Assembly (NCBI GenBank): GCA_009746045.1
Contig: RPFO01000156.1
Span: 971,653 to 1,035,652, forward strand
Source of the DNA: Mesostigma viride
Taxonomy: Eukaryota > Streptophyta > Mesostigmatophyceae > Mesostigmatales > Mesostigmataceae
Direction: 5' to 3'
Length of the DNA: 64,000 nucleotides
Positions 61,055 to 64,000 of the stretch are shown here, piece after piece. Every line of letters starts with the position of its first letter. The first letter of the stretch is position 1. Both the position numbers and the translations under genes were made by a program. Below the pieces are notes generated by a model. It was not told the origin of the DNA and did no database searches. It saw nothing but the letters and a program-made list of their open reading frames with translations.

Positions 61055-63640
61055 TTAGTGTATTGTTCTTGCGTCAAGAGCCGGCCAAGCGCGACGCATT
61101 GCGGCTGAGTTCCAGAGGAAGATAAACCGCCTCACCACGGCTGCTTTGGTGTACTCGTGCCGCACTTTGAAAACCGTCTCGTTTCGGATAGTCCAGATCG
61201 CATATAGCATATTAGTGCGTAGCCATACCCAGGCCAGTTGACTGGCGGACAACTCTTCCCCTGGGGTCCCCACAATACCGAAGATGATACATCGCACTGA
61301 TAGCGCTAATGTGGAATGTGGTAGCGCGGTCCATGCGGACCATACGTTAAACAACCATTGCCACACCCCGCTCACTTGGCAGTAGAGAAAGCGATGCTCA
61401 ATTGTTTCCGAGGGGAAGGTGCACAGGCATGTCGCATGGTGGTGAAACCGACTGGTGAGGGTCGCGTTTACCCCAATTGCCCTGTGCAGTAAAAGATGTT
61501 GAATGTCAGTCGCTCTGCGGTCCACCAAAGGGTGATCGACTGCCAGGGTGATAAGTTTAATCCAACTGTAACCAGGCCATTGAAAGCCCATCGTGGGCGG
61601 CCAGGGTGGAGCTTATGGTTCTCGTGCAGTAAAATGTCATAACCCCATTCTGCCGTGTACTCGTAAAGACATTTGCTGATCCTAGACATCCCCTTGTTCA
61701 GGGTCCAGCCAAATTCCAGGGGGTCCAATGGTAAAGTATCCAACCTTGTATTGCCTACTATACATGTAACCAAGTGATGGCCTCCGCCGGGGTCGTGGGG
61801 TCCGGCTGGAACATGCAGGACCTTGATATTAACCACGGGACCATCCGGATACGGTGACATTGGTGGGCTGGAAGACATACACATAATGTCGCCAACTGAT
61901 TGAGGCAACCATTGTGGCCTGGAAGGGTGTCGGCCACTTGGACTTGAATTCCCGCCGGATGTAACACTCCCCGGACCAGACCTTTGCATGTGGGTGTGAT
62001 CCCGTCTGGGTAAAAACTGATCCAATCACCCGGTTGGAGGGCCTTAATTGCGTGGGGCCATCATCAGAGCATGCCATGTAGCTGGGATGGCTTGGATGAG
62101 GGTGTTCCAAGCGTGTAGCGATGGCATGTATTGCACCCAAGCATTACTGACTTCAGTATATGCCAGTAACCGATATCTGTCCCCCTGCCAGGCGTAGAGA
62201 TCAAGCACTCTCAGAATAGGGGGTGATGCGCACAGGAAGCCAGCATAAGGGTTGTGCCTGGCATGTAACGTGCCCAAGGGCTTGCACGCATTGTCTAGAA
62301 TCAAATCATTGAAATTAAGGATCTGTTGTGCAACCTCCTCACGAGTGGTGGGAAAAACGAGGCGCCCAGGTTTGAGCTTGTTATAACCTAACCATATAGG
62401 CGCGACCAGTACCATGGGAGCCCCTAAGTTGTATGATATCAGTGTGCAGCCAAGTACTCCAGCGTCAAGGTGCCATGATGTGCCGTTAGCATGGGTGTAA
62501 ATAGCTGAGAGGGACTCTTTTGCCAACATGCAGCCAGGGTGCGTATTCACTACCATGTACACGTTGATCACTTGTTTAGCATACATCAACCACAATCGCC
62601 ATTGTATGTTTTGTAGCCCTAGACCACCATGCAACCATGACATAAAGGACATATCCCGGCTGATCCAGCCATGTACCGTGTGAGATATCAAACCTTTCTG
62701 TTTCCAAACAAAATTGCTGCCTATATGCGTTGGATAAGCTGTATGGTATGATCGTTGGGAGGGTGTGCCAGACAGTAGTATAAAACCTTGGAGAACAAGA
62801 GTTGGTTGACGATCAGTGATTTTCCTCGTAAGCTCATCCGCTGGACGCCACTCCACCGCCCTGCCGTGGGGAGCACTCCTGCAAGTTTGCCCACGTGGTT
62901 GGTTTCGTCATATAAAAACGCATGATGTTCAGCCAAACGTCCCTCTGGCGTGCAGCCAATGGGGCAGTTGTGCAAAAGATGGTGTTCACCTGGTTGGACC
63001 CATGTCATGGCCAGGTCAGAGGGCCGGGGTTATCCGGGATGGGTTGGGTTTGCCGATGTGCAGTCCCGTGGACTTTTGCACATTGCATCGTTGTTGTGAG
63101 GCCACAGAGGACGTGTTGATATTTTCCAAGACAGCATTCACTTCCTGTAGAGAGATGCAAACATTGGTAGTGTCATCCACATATAGGCTATCTGTACAAT
63201 ACCTTTGGCACTACCTGCACGCGGGAAGCCCTGCAGACGAGGGTCGTGCTGGTGGAGCCAAAACAATCCTGCGTGTGCCAATAGGAACGAGATGGGGGAC
63301 ATACAATCTCCTTGTGGGAGGGATCTTGAGCTGTGGCCAAGTGCAGATTTGTGACCGTTTATAAGGACGTACCAGGTTAGCGATTTGATCATTCCCATGA
63401 TGACAGTTAGGATGCGTGGGCCAAACCCTAAGCCGATGATCAATATGTGTCGTAGGTATGCCCATGGCACATGCGGTCAAACGCTTTTTCAAAGTCCCAA
63501 AAGAGGATAAAGCCAGCGATGTCGTCGCGCCATGCCTTCTCTACTATGTCCATTATGACACTTGAGCTCCCAAGAAAACCAGCATTTGATTGAAAACAAT
63601 GAGTAGAGCCCCTGCCAAAGGCAGGTTTAAGTAGTCATCT
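61055..63640 (-). pseudogene. Decayed LINE reverse transcriptase ORF2 (second LINE family)
   Basis: Minus-strand pieces in order from 63640. Thumb-side block GSSSVIMDIVEKAWRDDIAG; motif A FILFWDFEKAFDRM; SLPQGDCMSPISFLLAHAG (motif B); LYVDDTTNV at about 63165-63190 (motif C), in another frame; RMSLRGKSLIVNQLLFSKVL; then a long C-terminal region. The end has a zf-RVT-type cluster HHHATCLCTFPSETIEHRFL followed by C, and WVWLRTNMLYAIWTIRNETV. At least three frameshifts. The layout (RT plus CxC...H...C zinc region) is that of plant/algal L1-type LINEs. The endonuclease is not in the window. Confidence 0.8.
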
Positions 63641-64000
63641 CGTCTCCCTCGCATGCAGGAGGAGCAAGAGCCCCGCAAGGGTGGGATGGGTGGGAAGAAA
63701 CAATTACGGGTCACAACCCGCCGACCATGCTTATCAAGCCTACCGTCAAAATGGAAAACGGCAAAACCAGAAATATCCTAACGCTGACAATTTAATAATT
63801 CAGCCAGCCAGCTCATCTGTCACACGTCTGAGCTGTCAGGCCATGTGTACTCTTCGAATGCAACCCTAAACACACTACCCAACCAAGCAGCACACCAATC
63901 AATTGGTGAGTGCTGGTTACATCAGATTTTATTACAGCTTTTTGACGCAACTTCCGTCAGCATTCAACACATGGCCGGCCGTTCAAACAAACGGCGCCTG
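63641..64000. other. Right edge without recognisable feature
   Basis: The RT similarity fades upstream of 63640. No endonuclease motif or other gene is visible to the window edge. Confidence 0.4.

Overview
The window looks like repeat-dense nuclear DNA of a eukaryote, most likely a green alga or similar protist. I base this on Copia, DIRS-type, LINE, CACTA and TTAA-type elements packed together, spliceosomal-type acceptor sites, CCAAT-type promoter repeats and long hexanucleotide microsatellites. I cannot name the species. No conserved host housekeeping gene is recognisable. Almost everything from 2.7 kb onward is transposable-element DNA, much of it inserted inside other elements.

Layout. 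1-2.2 kb holds hexanucleotide arrays (CCCACG, CCCCTG, GCAAAC). 2.7-3.2 kb holds a gene fragment with a repeated CCAAT/CACGT promoter. 3228-8605 is a nearly intact DIRS-type retrotransposon with split direct repeats (A1, ORFs, B1-A2-B2): gag-like protein, RT-RNase H, a 2A-like motif, then a tyrosine recombinase. 9134-11640 is an internally deleted Copia element on the minus strand. 11.9-12.4 kb is CAG-rich. 13129-17522 is a CACTA element carrying a transposase C-terminal fragment and a palindromic MITE. 18842-19253 is the start of a second copy of the 2.7 kb gene, split by the insertion described next.

The centre is one nested insertion of six levels, with target-site duplications (TSDs) readable at every level. 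Copia-3 (19254-55021, TSD TGAAC) is inserted in the gene. CACTA-1 (21015-47188, minus strand, TSD CA) is inserted in copia-3's leader ORF. A LINE (24275-47026, TSD TCACCCGGGT) is inserted in CACTA-1. A tandem Copia pair sharing its middle LTR (29081-46581, TSD AAACT) is inserted in the LINE's second ORF. A 1.1-kb palindrome (43476-44591, TSD AGTAC) is inserted in the second Copia's pol. A second 1.05-kb palindrome (50183-51231, TSD CAGAG) interrupts copia-3 pol. Restored reading frames agree at the LINE and leader-ORF junctions.

55.0-57.2 kb carries remnants of an unrecognised gene. 57228-60871 is a TTAA-flanked DNA element that received a short non-autonomous DIRS element (58462-60416). 61055-63640 is a decayed minus-strand LINE reverse transcriptase.

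The most unusual signals concern the Copia families and the palindromes. The Copia LTRs begin AGTT and end AACT instead of TG...CA. Their pol order reads integrase, then protease-like, then RT-RNase H, with an HGDD polymerase motif. Two families put a single in-frame UGA between gag and pol. The palindromic elements share the AGTTA/TAACT ends and the 5-bp TSD of the Copia LTRs, so I propose that they are mobilised by Copia integrase. Two of them also carry tRNA-like 3' halves.
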